A stretch of 64,000 bases of DNA from Isoetes taiwanensis. Its lineage: Eukaryota > Streptophyta > Lycopodiopsida > Isoetales > Isoetaceae. Shown piece by piece: positions 22,501 through 33,321 of this stretch (its first letter is position 1; each line of letters starts with the position of its first letter). The notes beneath the pieces are model-generated. The model did no database searches, had not been told where the DNA came from, and saw nothing but the letters and a program-made list of their open reading frames with translations. The DNA lies in NCBI GenBank assembly GCA_021234155.1, contig JAJEKV010000131.1, positions 806,001 to 870,000 on the forward strand, given 5' to 3'. A program made the position numbers and the translations under genes.

Positions 22501-25500
22501 TATATTACATTACCATTTTTTTCAACAGAAGAAACGATTTGTCAAAGAATGCAGGCCTCCATCATCCGACAAGACTCCAGATCAAATGATTTATCAAACA
22601 TTGCACGCCTATGTGGTCTGAGACGAACGCCTATGTGGTGTGGTCGCCGGAGCCTTCAACCTCAATCTACGAAATTTTCAGCGGCATTTTCCACGTCCGC
22701 GTTTGGGCTTTTTCCACGTCTGCTAATGGTATTTTCTACGGCGTACGTGGGACGTGCGCAGCCAATGGCCGCCCTCCCCTAGAGCTGGAGCAATCGTTGG
22801 AGCAATGCTGGGTTATTAAAGGGTGCTTGGATTTTATGACATGAAGATCCAGTTGATTCAAGGCATTGCCTCTTTGCAGGAGGATTTGATTTTATTACCA
22901 GTGTAGATCTACAAATTCGGCATAAACATGGAAGTTTAGGGCATAGAAGTTTAGGCTACGAAAAAACGTCTAGGTAACTCCTGTTTCGGATGCCACAAGC
23001 AAGTTTTTTTTTCCCTCAGGCTCTGTAGCTGGAGCTTAAAGCATATTACATTACTTATCTGCTTCTATTTTTGCAGCTTGAAGTGTTATTTGCAGTAAAC
23101 GAGTTCGGCAAGAAGTATTAGGCTATGAAAATACGAAAAACGTTGAGGTAAATCCTTCAGATGCATCCTCTGCTTCTTCCGGCATTTTTGGCTATTTTGT
23201 TTCAGAGGTCTTCCAGCGTGTTGCCTACATCTAGACTTTTTGCTGCATACAGAAGTCTTCAACAGAGGTATGCTTCCAAATGTGTGCCTGTTTCAAACAG
23301 AGTTCTTCAACCCTTTCTGCTGCTTCCAAGAAAAGTATGGTAAATGTAATAGAAGCTGTTTACGTGTCTTACTAGATCAATGCTAGCTCCACATATTGTA
23401 ATCCTACGTAAAACATGATTGTTTACATAAGATTTAAGTCTAAACATAATCTAAGATCATATCAATTTACATGTCCACTCCTTTTTCACCATTCCAAAGG
23501 CACCTAGGATTCTAAGATTTTAAGATCTTGCTAGCGAATCCGACCTCTCTGGCTGAGACCTTAGAGTTCATAACTACTTTGTTCACATTTCTAATAAGGT
23601 TATATTCTATGTATTTACTTGCTGAGTCTATGCCTGCGACCCCTTTCGATTTTTGTTTACTATTCCCTTTGATTTTTGTAAGTTTATTGTGTGTATTTTA
23701 ACTCTGTTCAAGACAAACCCTTTGCCAGAGACATGGTTTGCTGGAGGGTGGGGGGAAAATATGGCTTCTAGATGCGGTTTATGTGGGGAAGAACATGTAA
23801 AAATGGTGTTTTGGAAAACAAAAATATTTCTGGCAATGTTTCCGGCCATTTTTTTTCGAGTCTCCACTCTTCTCTCCGAAACGGCAGCCTGCTCACAGTG
23901 ATGATGGAATTTGCAGCCGGATTCTAAGGCCGATTTGATGAGTTTTTCGGGCTCTTACGTTAGTAGGAAAGGCAGAACCAGCCAGCAAGCAAACGAATAT
24001 TGGATTTTGAGGTTCAGAGTAAATGTCGGACTTGGGATTCATGGCACCAGATTTTGTGCTATGTTTGTTCCTTTATCGAACCAATCTCCTAATACTCCTT
24101 CCCATTTCATTTTTTTCAGTTGGACTTCCTTTTTTTCTTTTTTCGCTTCATTGGTGCTCACTCTGTTCTCCATTCCAGGTACAAGCCTTTCCTTATGTCC
24201 ACAAAGCGACTCACTTGGTTGCCTTCATTTCCTGGTTTTGCACAGACTCTTTTCATCCAGAAAGGTTTTCCACAGGATCTCAAGATTTTTTTCCAACTTT
24301 GGATATGGCCAGTTCTCTAGCTTTTGTATTTGATAAAGCCATTTGGTGGCTTTTGACAGCACGAAGAGAAATGCATTTGCAGGTAAAGTTGTTGCATTCA
24401 AGAGTTGTTACGATTGCTATGAGAAAGTTGAATATGCAGATCAAATTCAACACTTCTTGCTTTCTTGCTGGATCGCTTTTGCCTTCGCAACCGTGATCAG
24501 AAACCTTAACCCTATTTTGAATCATCATCCCTTGCTTATAGAATGCTTTGGGTTATTTTCGTCAAATTACAGGCAGGTGTTTAGAGGATCTTTTCTCATG
24601 AAAGACATCCGTGCAGATGCATTTGAGATCATGCATTAGCTGCAAGTGTCCTATCAAAAAAAGGTAAGCTCCCATGCTCAAATTCGGTGCTCGATGGGTT
24701 TCTTTTTCCCATTTTTTTCCTGCTCTTTGACCACATTTTTTCTTCTTTTTCTTCCTGCAGATGAATCCTTCCAAAGCAGTTGCATGAGATGAGCGTTTGA
24801 AGGTTTCCCCAAAATATGATTGTCCAGGCATTATTTTTTAAGTGGTTCAGGGGCTGATTTTTGGCATTTTGTTTGGCCATCGGGATAGCTTGCAGCATTA
24901 AGAGAGGAAGTGAGCTTGCAGCAGAAGGAAGTTCATTGCATGTTAAGTGCAGGTTTTAGAATCCAGCTCCACATTTTCTCTGAAGGTTTACTTTTATTAG
25001 AGGTGTTCTTTCAAGTTTCTAGGAAATTGTACTTTATACTATCATCTTAATCTCTCAATCCTGTCTATTGAAGCAGTTTTCATGGCATATACATCTTGGT
25101 TTTACTTTGAGCTCCTCTAAAAACTGTCTCAGGCATTATAGATAAGCCTATATTTGCAGTCTGCTATTTTCCAGTGATTTGTTAAAAGCATTTGGGTCTT
25201 CTTGCAAAATGTATTGCAATACAACGTCCTCATATTGCCAAAGGTTCTTTGTAGGTAGGATTTGGACCATTTTCTAAAGTTTGGCATTTGTTACAGCAGC
25301 ATTACTCTTCTCCAAAAAGAGCTGAATTAAGGTATGATGCAAACTTGATGGACAGATTTGTAAGATGGGACTTTTTTTCTATTACAGGGCATAGCTTATG
25401 CTTCCTTTTTTCCTTTACTGTGTGCCATGCTTCGATAGGCCATATGAACATGTAGATTATTTGAGCTTTTGATTTAATGGCATTATTTACGGGCTTATTA

Positions 25501-25997
25501 TGTACACCGGTAATATTTTCACTTAAAATTGAAAAGACTTGCTATGATCATTGCTTTCTCATTCCTCTAGCATAATAAATTGGCAGCTTATAGCCATTGA
25601 TTTGCTGCTACGTGACTATAAGAACAAGCAGGTCAAATTGCCATTGATTAATAAAAGCCCCTGCTTGAATTGTTATGATGCAACATACATTTGGCAGCTC
25701 AACGCTTCTATGGGCCTTACAGCTTTATTCGCCTTTTGTCTTTGTACATTCTTCAGCATTTGTAATGGCAATTCCATTTGCTGTGCGGCAAAGAGCTTTC
25801 CACCTTACTTTCTCCATCACTTCTTTTTTATCTGTCTGATCGTGGTATGAAGCAATACTGTCTTTTTTTGTCTCCTTGATCGTGGTATGTAGCGATGGCA
25901 TTGGAAATCTACCTCTGTTCGTGTCTGCATCTTGAGTTCCAGTTCAGGTTCGAGTCTGCATCCCAGAACGGCAGGTAAGCAATCTTTTTGTTATGCC
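19503..25997. other. 6.5 kb without a recognisable gene
   Basis: Both strands were read. Only short frames with no domain are present, including a hydrophobic Phe-rich one at 24023-24496 that I do not believe. Local repeats are the 21281-21339 copy noted above, a CATCCGACAAGAC motif at about 20866 and 22553, and a pair of similar stretches at 22950 and 23115. This may be intron, UTR or old transposon sequence. Confidence 0.4.
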
Positions 25998-26083
25998 AAA
26001 GGCCCCTCTGGGCTTCTTTTCGGAAGGTCTTCTTTCACTCGTCAGCAAGCTTTCCCTTCCGGAAAGAAGCCCAGGAGGCCTTT
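25998..26083. other. 86-bp hairpin with 29- to 30-bp arms
   Basis: The left arm (25998-26027, starting AAAGGCCCCTCTGGGCTTC) pairs with the right arm (26055-26083, ending CAGGAGGCCTTT), with few mismatches and a loop of about 27 bases. It could be a small MITE remnant or a miRNA-like precursor. Confidence 0.7.
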
Positions 26084-26108
26084 CCCTTATACAAATTGTC
26101 TGTTACAT

Positions 26109-26204
26109 GGTCCAAGCTATGCCATTGTCATTCACGAGTTTACAATATGAATTTTTGGTCCAAGCTATGCCATTGTTATTCACGAGTTTACAATATGAAT
26201 TTGT
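26109..26204 (+). repeat. Tandem duplication, 2 x 48 bp
   Basis: Two copies starting GGTCCAAGCTATGCCATTGT lie head to tail (26109-26156 and 26157-26204) and differ at about three bases. They sit directly upstream of the partial gypsy-2 LTR. Confidence 0.9.
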
Positions 26205-26234
26205 GCCTGCATATGTATTTGCAATACGTGTCGA

Positions 26235-26518
26235 CGCACTACGTGCATGCGTGACACTTGGCGTGATCTCATCCATTGGAGTGGCGCGATCCTGACTGTG
26301 GGCTTAGTTATATAAGGTGGCACCTCCTTCTTGTCGAACCATTCCAGTTCAATGCCAGTCTTGAGCCTTCTAGGCATCTGTCTCTTGTTCCTGCTTGTCT
26401 TCAAGCCATTGTACTCTTGATTTCTGTTCATATATCAGATTCGCTACTGATCTTGGCATATTTCTTCTGTATTTCTTGCATATTTTCCACGTATTTTCCT
26501 TGTTTTCGCGTAGGTTCA
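26235..26518 (+). repeat. Partial 5' LTR of gypsy-2
   Basis: From GCATGCGTGACACTTGG to TAGGTTCA this matches the inverted LTR at 40377-40871, including the TATA region (TTATATAAGG here, GATATATAAAG there). The 5' part of the LTR is missing or diverged. The LTR end at 26518 is followed by TGGCAGTTTGAACTGG, a candidate primer site for a tRNA other than initiator Met. Confidence 0.8.
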
Positions 26519-26659
26519 TGGCAGTTTGAACTGGAATCCCTTACTGATTCTTGCCTGCTCTGACCCTAAGTATTTTTTTGCTTATATTTGGTGATTTTGT
26601 ATGTATGGAGGAGGTTTCGGCTTTATTACAGCAGGTCCAGTAGCTTGTTCAAGTTGTAG

Positions 26660-27071
26660 TTGGATAATAAAGATCTTAAGGAACGTGTTGCTTCACATGA
26701 ATCCGCTTCTAGCTCTGGATTGAGGCTATCAGAACCTAAGGTTAGCTTGCCAGAAAAGTTTGACGGCACTCGGTCCAAGCTTCGTGGTTTTTTGAATCAG
26801 ATCAAGCTTGTGATCCAGCTCATCCTCATAGGTATCCTACAGCCCAGGAACAAGTTGGGTTGATTAGTTCTCTCCTTATAGGGCGCGAACTCTAAGTTAG
26901 TTTGCTCCCTTATTGGAGAAAGGAGCCCTAGAGTTGCAAGATTTTGCTACTTTCACTGCAGAACTCCAGGCATGCTTTGGAGATATCGATCGTCAGCGCA
27001 CGACAGTCACAAAACTTTGCAATCTAAGGCAAGGCTCTCGTCCAGCTTCAGTATATGCATTGGAATTTCGT
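26660..27071 (+). pseudogene. gag: gag N-terminal part of gypsy-2
   Basis: The frame gives PKVSLPEKFDGTRSKLRGFL and NQIKLVIQL, then after a frameshift FATFTAELQACFGDIDRQR and LRQGSRPASVYALEFR. This is the capsid type of chromoviruses close to fungal and sushi-like elements (PEG10/RTL-type gag). It stops mid-domain at 27071, where foreign sequence begins, and resumes at 28857. Confidence 0.85.
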
Positions 27072-27139
27072 TTTTATGATTGCGAAAAAGTTCTTCTGTA
27101 GATGTGTCCCTGATGTAATTCTTGGTTTGAATGTTGCAG

Positions 27140-28527
27140 CCAGAAGAACGTCATTACATGCCAAACATGTTTGATGGAACAATTGAATGTGCAAACATGG
27201 GATCGGTGCAGGGAGCTTTATCCTATTGCTACATCTGACGAGAGAATTGTTCAGTACGCTCCAAATTTTGAAGGCTGGGTAAGCATGCCTTGGGCGTTTA
27301 GGTAGCGTAGAATTGCAAATGTTTAATTTTTTTGTGGTTTTGCAGAGTAAGAAGAAAAACAAGGACCTACCAGAAGGTTTCATGCACCTTGTAAGGATTG
27401 CTCGGGAAGAAAGAACTTTGGCAGAGCGTCGGACTGTGGAGGTCGCAGAAACAGACTATGAAACGTTTACTTTATTCGACCAAAACAATCTTTACTCAGT
27501 TGTACATGGGGACTGCACCAAGCTTGTAGCGAGTGTGAAGCCACAAGATTTTACGCTAATCATTGCTGACATTCCCACGGCTTCAAGATTAAAAGGCAAC
27601 CGATAACGATGGCGTTCCTTTTAAGCATGCGATTTCAACGAATTTATAAAAGGCTTAATGAAGATCACTACTGCCTAGACAACGGGCGGTTAGTGGTATT
27701 TCACTCCAAAGATGCAAAGTTGGTCTTGTTGAAGCCCGACTTCAAAAATCACTTTGGATCTCGACCAAGCCGGTTTACGAGAACATAGTCCGGGTACTCT
27801 TTGTATTCCGGAATACACCACTTGTCATTTTCTTTAGTTCTTTGACCAATGCCCTTTCTCTTGAAGGTACAAAACTAATATAAATTACCATCTTTGGAGG
27901 CCTCGGTGTTGTTAAGCAAAGTGGAAATATCTGACGTTGGTTAGTGGAGCCGATGGCAAGAGGACCATGGAGCATTTCAACATACACCTGACCGACTTCT
28001 CAAATGTTTTAGAGTTTCTGCGATTGTTACGGAAAGGCTGCAAGACCCCAGTGCAATGTGGCAGAATTGTGAACCACTATCGAAGCCTCAAAACTCATCA
28101 ACCATCTCATTGACATGTTTTTCGTCCGGAGATTGGGTGCTTGATCGTTCTCGGCTCTGGTACCACCATTGCATGTGCACTCAAGAAGGCCCGAAATTGT
28201 GTGGGTGGACATAGACAAGGAGGTTGTGAACTTCATTAAGATGAGATTGGCCGCCTTACCAAACCTTCCGATGAGAATCAAGAGCTAGGCCAAATCCTCA
28301 TCCGATTATGCCAAGTTGACATCATCGAGATTCAGCCACCTCTCCACGAGCTCGTTGACTTAAGAGGTTGATTTTGTAGAGCTAAAAAGAAGTTGCCTAG
28401 GGTTGTTAATCCGGAAGACAAAGCTGCAGAAGAACGGGTTACTTCACCGGACAAGCAGCAGTCGACAACAAAAGAACAGCCTGAGACAAGCAAGAAGGCT
28501 GATGATGAGTATATCTTGGACCTTTGA
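27140..28527 (+). pseudogene. Beta-class N4/N6 DNA methyltransferase gene segment
   Basis: This is a spliced host-type gene piece inserted in gypsy-2 gag. Exon A (27140-27278) opens after TTGAATGTTGCAG and encodes VITCQTCLMEQLNVQTW with a CxxC pair. A 67-bp intron (27279-27345, GTAAGC...TTTTGCAG) follows. Exon B starts at 27346 and encodes LYSVVHGDCTKLV and then LIIADIP, where one frame shift away the next bases read as Tyr-Gly-Phe: a DIPY version of catalytic motif IV. A possible 55-bp intron lies at 27867-27921. Exon C has, across frameshifts, the AdoMet-binding motif I (GDWVLD..SGSGTTIACALKK) and CVGVDIDKEVVNFIKMRLAA, then a charged tail ending DDEYILDL and TGA at 28525. Motif IV before motif I is the beta-class order (Pfam N6_N4_Mtase). 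The N-terminus is missing and at least three lesions break it. Confidence 0.75.
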
Positions 28528-28826
28528 ATTCAAAGCTGACTAACAAATTATTATTAACATTGCCAAAATTGATGTGTTACCAAAATATCTGAAATATATT
28601 TTTTTTTTCATCCCACATATGATGGTTTTTTTTGTAACACTTTGAGAGATTTACATTGCATTTCTAAAATTTGCTCTTTTCATGTATGTTATTTTACAAA
28701 AACAAGTTCTCCCCTGCATGAGGGGCCAAAATTAGGATAACAAAAAATTGAAGTATTGAAAAATCTCAACCTCAGCCCAAAAAGATCACTTTCTGGATCA
28801 TGTTGTGTTTTTTACAGGGAATCTTT

Positions 28827-28856
28827 GAAACGGGAGTTCTGCAACACTCCCGTTTC
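28827..28856. other. Perfect 10-bp hairpin at right edge of insert
   Basis: GAAACGGGAG and CTCCCGTTTC are exact inverted copies around a 10-base loop, immediately before gag resumes. The last five bases, CGTTT, also occur at the left edge (27067-27071). So either a 5-bp target duplication or a Helitron-type terminal hairpin could be involved. Confidence 0.75.
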
Positions 28857-29612
28857 AAATGCAACTCTGTTCTGGGATGATGTTGCACTTCGAGATTGTT
28901 TCCAAAGGGGGTTACGTGAGGATGTCAAAGGTATGTTGTTATCTATGGAGGATCCTCAGACTTTGGAAGAAGCCATCAGATTTGCAGTTCACTGTGGTAA
29001 TCGTCTCTTACACAAGTGCCTGTAGCCATGCTTGTCTCAGTCTCATCTGTAAAACCCAGCAGGTCCGGACCTGAGTCTATGCAAATTGATCAGGCAGTTC
29101 GAGGACCTTTATCTGCCGCCGAGAAACAGCGTCAGAGAGAGGATAATCTTTGCCTCTACTGTGGACGAGCTGGTCATATTGCTCGTAAATGCCCTCTAGA
29201 GCACCCAAATCAGTTGGTCTGTGTAGTAGGAGTCTCTTGTCAGTTGGCCGCCTTTTCTCAGACTCCTTCCACACTTCTTGATATGTTTATTCCATCGGAT
29301 AAGGTCAGCAAGACATTTTTCATCTCCATATCATTGAAAACAAAGGTTGGAAGGTTGGAAGTGTTGGTGCAACTTGATTGTGGTGCAAATGCTTTCTTTA
29401 TGGATAGTGCATTTGCCAGTAAGCATGCCATCCATAGAAGTAAGGTTGAGCATCCCAAGTTGGTCGGGGCGATTCATGAGCGAGATCTCCTCGGGTGCGA
29501 TCCGCGAGAATGTCTGCGCCTCTTTCGAGTTTTGTTCGAGGGAGTTTCTTGTAGTATTTCCTTCAATCTCATTGCTAGCCCACATGCGCCAATAGTCTTG
29601 GGTCTGCCTTAG
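28857..29612 (+). pseudogene. gag C-terminus, zinc knuckle and protease of gypsy-2
   Basis: Gag resumes with LFWDDVALRDCFQRGLREDV, then DPQTLEEAIRFAVHCGNRL. A perfect zinc knuckle CLYCGRAGHIARKC follows at 29151-29192. The protease active site reads LDCGANAFF with Asp at 29376: Asp-Cys-Gly replaces the usual Asp-Ser/Thr-Gly. The stretch ends HAPIVLGLP, the expected second protease landmark. The frame 29016-29612 is open for 198 codons, much better preserved than gypsy-1. Confidence 0.88.
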
Positions 29613-30484
29613 CTCAAGCTACATACCCACAGATTCATTGGCGTACTAGATCATTTCGCTTTGTTGGTTCTAGCTTTAGTTCCTATACATCTGCAGTTCA
29701 GGCCCCTGCACCAACATCGACGTCAGTCCGTGCAGTATCGTGGGCTCTTGATTCCATCCTTGCTGTTCCTGTTTCTGTGCCATGTTCTGATTCGACTCTT
29801 GTCTCTGCTTTAGTTCATGCCCCATATTTTGACCATGCTCTCAATGATCTTGCTCTTGCTCCTGCTCCTCCTCCTCCAGCTCCTGTTGCAGCTCATGCTC
29901 TTGCTCCTACTCTTGCTCCTGTTCATGCTCCTGCTCCTGTAGAGGCTTCCTCACGCCCTCAATTTCGCATCTCGAAGATTTTACTTCACGAGTTTATTAA
30001 ATCTGGAAGGCAAGATCCAAGTTCAGTATTTGCAATCCAGGTTCATTCATCAGCTAGCTCTGCACCGGTGAAGTCTGCCCCAATGCTCTCGGATAAATAT
30101 GGCAACTTCTCTAATGTTTTTGACAAAGTCAAGGCTAGCAAGCTTCCAGAGCATCGTCCATATGATTGTCCTATTGATTTGCCGCCCGAGACAATGCCAC
30201 CATATGGTCCGATATATGGTCTATCTCTTGTTGAGCTGAAGGTTTTGCGGGATTATACAAGAAAATTTAACCACTAGTTTCATCCGACATTTTCAGTCCC
30301 TGGCTGGAGCGTTCATCTTCTTCGTCAAAAAGAAGGATGATTCTCTGCATCTGGTCGTTGATTATCATGGCCTCAATAAAATCACAGTGCCAAATGAATA
30401 TCCTCTTCCTCTGATTCCAGAGTTGTTGGAGCGACTCCAAGGTGTGCGTTATTTTATGAAGATTGATCTTCGGGGTGCCTATAA
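29613..30484 (+). pseudogene. pol: Pro/Ala linker and truncated RT of gypsy-2
   Basis: A low-complexity linker made of GCTCCT-like repeats (29850-29950) encodes APAPPPPAPVAAHALAPTL. It is followed by LSDKYGNFSNVFDKVKASKL, the usual start of chromoviral RT, and by PYGPIYGLSLVELKVLRDY. After a frameshift come FFVKKKDDSLHLVVDYHGLN and YPLPLIPELLERLQG, then MKIDLRGAYNL. RT stops there at 30484, well before its catalytic DD, because other sequence takes over. Confidence 0.9.
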
Positions 30485-32640
30485 TCTACTTATTTAAAAA
30501 GTTTTTGGGGTGTCTTGCTGATGCCGGTGTGCCCTTTTCAGGGCGTGATGTTTGGAACTCAAAAAATCATTTTCTAGCAAAAACCACACTTTTTTGGTAT
30601 TCTTATTCCTTTCCCCTTTCAAAATAATCATAAGAAATTTTGGATGATCAAATTAATGATACGAAAGTTTGGATTTGGAATGGATGAGCAGCAATAATCT
30701 AGGGCGGTGATCTGTAAGACGGTGATCTGCTTTGATGATGGGCTGTTGTGTTCAATGCAAACGGCCTCTTCCTAAGGTTTTCCTTCCTTTATCAAGTTGT
30801 TTGCATTCGGCTAGGGCGTTCTTAGAGCTTGGAGATGTAGGTTTCAGATTATCAAGCGATTATCAGCTTATCGTTGGCGCAGGTAGCATTTTAACACCCT
30901 AACTCTGCTGCATCTTATCTATTTTCCAGCTTCAGCTCTTGCATTTTTTCATCTGTTTTTCATCTCACTTCATCTCTTGCATTTTTTCAGATTTGAGCAT
31001 TTTTTGGTCCAATCAAACTTTTATTTGAAGCTGAACATTTGTTGCTCCCATAGCTGACCTCGATTTTTCTTTGTGAGAAGGTAAATTTCTTTTTCTTTTG
31101 GAGCTCTGCTGTAAATATTCATCTGAATCCATCCACCATATCCATTCCACCTCCGAACGTTACAGCAACAGCTTCTTTAGCAGAGGCAAATTCGCCCAAT
31201 ACCCTGTCATCTCTCCAATTTATAGAAGATTTCTATCCATGAAGCCAAGCCGGCAGTAATCGAGCTTATTTTGGAGAGATTTCAAGCAGGTAATGATCGG
31301 AATCCAGGGTTTATTATATGGGGTTTTTTGAAGGCCATTGTGATTTCTGTTCATCCCAGTCTGGGATTGCCAGACCCAAAGAATATGGTAGATTTGGGTC
31401 CAGCTCTAGCTCTAATTCTTAGCCTAACTCAATATTTACTGCATCTGCTGTAACTTTTTCATATAAACCTTCAGGCGATTTATCCACCTTGGTCACAACA
31501 AATAAAAAGTCCTTTCTCCCTTTTGTCTACCATCTGAGATATTCTAACGCTTTCGGATGTTGGACGCTGAATTCTAATCATTCTAGCAGATAAGACATTC
31601 AGAATAATACTCTCATTTTGCTCATATATGTTATATGGCTGCCTGCCTACAGGAACTCTGGTAATACCAGGAAGATCCACCACTGTCAGATATGGGCATT
31701 CTTGGAAATCTTGGGCATTCTTGGTCTTTTATTTCTTGGAAATCTTGAGCCTGAGTTCCAAAAATCCGCACAAAACATGGGGAAGTCCAATAAAAAAACA
31801 TCACTTGCTGTGGCCAACAACCCCTCATACATGATGCCCATCAATGAAACTAAGTCTGCTAGAAAGAGATGATTGGCACACAAACGAGCTGCAAAGGGTA
31901 GAGCTTTGAAACTAGCACATAGCATGGATGTCAGAGAGATAGAGGGTGTTGAACATTCATCTGATGTTGTTGCAATGGAGGGCCAAACGGCTCAAAATGT
32001 TGTGCCTCGGCCTCAATGCCACAAGTTGCACTAGCAGAGCCAGAGCGCCTTGTGATTGAGGTTGAAATGCAATTGGTACATATGGTTATAGTAGGAGGAT
32101 CTCGCACATGGGGAGGGAGGAGGGGAGGTGTCCCGTTTCATCACATCTGAAGTCAATAGTATTAGGATGCAATTATTTCCCACAATAGATGAACAAACAG
32201 GTGATCAGCTGATGTTGCCGCACATGTGTGAATGCTCATCGGTTTAACACACCATCTCAGACCGAACTCATTGATGCATCACATCAAATATAATAGGTAA
32301 CCCCTCCTACACGACACTTGAGAATGAAAGTAATACTCAGAGAAGCAAACGCTTGCGGCGCAAAAGAATGGCAAAGAAAAGAGCCTTGAGGTCACTACAT
32401 ACTATTGGTAATGATACAGAATTGCGAAATGAACAATGTCACGTTGGACAGGTGTCTGCAACAGTAGCAGATGCTAATGTTGATCAATTAATAAGCTTAA
32501 CATGTAACCCTTCCTGTGCCTAATCTTGTACAAATAACGGAACAACCACCTATTCAAAAGTTATTAAGCCCGGCAACGCTATCTTATAATATCGCATTTG
32601 GGTATAGATAGGTACATCCATATTTTAAAGTTAAAAGGAC
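30485..32640 (+). mobile_element. Helitron-like 5' region, copy 2
   Basis: TCTACTTATTTAAAAAG begins after the A of the gypsy-2 RT codon AAT, so the insertion lies between A and T as Helitrons require. About 340 bp match copy 1 at 17146. Further in, three frames repeat a motif NPSY or NPSC (31820, 32301, 32505). The first two are followed by basic stretches such as SKRLRRKRMAKKRALRSLHT, like the basic N-terminal part of plant Helitron Rep ORFs. No Rep catalytic domain follows before the LTR at 32663. Confidence 0.5.
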
Positions 32641-32662
32641 AATTTTAAAATAAAAAGGGGCG

Positions 32663-33047
32663 TGGCTGATAACGGTCCGCGACCCCTTCGGCCAAAATAG
32701 CCTGAGGTTGTACCAGAACCTCCAGATTCTGAGAAAAAGGATCGATTTGGTTCAGAAAAGGGCCGAATCCATGATATTTCAAACCGAATCCCTATTATTA
32801 GATAGTATTTACCTTTTTAGATGGATATTTATGATCAGAAAAGGTCCATCCGGAAATAGGGTAATCTGGCCTTATAAATGTAACTGTTTTTCTCCTCTGA
32901 ACACAGAAATCCGGCCTTGCAGTAGTTAGTGTTGATCAAACTTGCCTTCTAAAATTTAGGACTCTTGGTTGCGGTTGTTACAACAAGAAACGATTCTTGT
33001 AGAAAAGCCTGGCCCGGTTGGGTGTTGTGTTCTCTTTTGTTGTATCA
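32663..33047 (+). repeat. LTR of a further retrotransposon (copia-like) with PBS
   Basis: The sequence starts TGGCTGATAACGG, has a TATA-like CTTATAAATG at 32871 and ends TTGTTGTATCA. Immediately after it comes TGGTATCAG (33051), and a second full iMet primer site TGGTATCAGAGC at 33073-33084, because 22 bp spanning the LTR end are duplicated. No gag or pol follows, so this is an LTR plus primer-site remnant. Confidence 0.65.
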
Positions 33048-33151
33048 AGTTGGTATCAGTGTTGTATCAAGTTGGTATCAGAGCTAGTCCGCTCTTGAAC
33101 CTGTGACAATGGCACACCGTTATGGTATGTAGGCTACGCTGAGCTTTTTCA

Positions 33152-33158
33152 TATAAAA
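33152..33158 (+). promoter_or_regulatory. TATA box of the SRC2-like gene
   Basis: TATAAAA stands 170 bp upstream of the ATG at 33322, with a C/T-rich leader between them. It is the likely core promoter and lies only about 70 bp downstream of the retrotransposon primer site. Confidence 0.55.
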
Positions 33159-33321
33159 CCCAATATTTCTCTCATCAGCCAAGCCATTACCCATTCCAAG
33201 CAATCTTAGAAGCTCATCCATCCTTTCTATTCTCTTTGAACTCAGTGCGTTTGATCCTGCTTTATCGTTTACGAATCAGTGTGTGATCCTGTTGTGCTTT
33301 TGATTCTGCATTATAATCCAA

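Noticed and set aside
24023-24496. Hydrophobic 157-codon frame
   Set aside because: Its T-rich composition gives Phe and Leu runs. No signal, domain or splice structure supports it, and another frame of similar length overlaps it.
32651-32662. Polypurine tract before the LTR at 32663
   Set aside because: AAAAAGGGG is suggestive, but a primer site lies on the other side of the same LTR and no pol precedes it. It may be chance.
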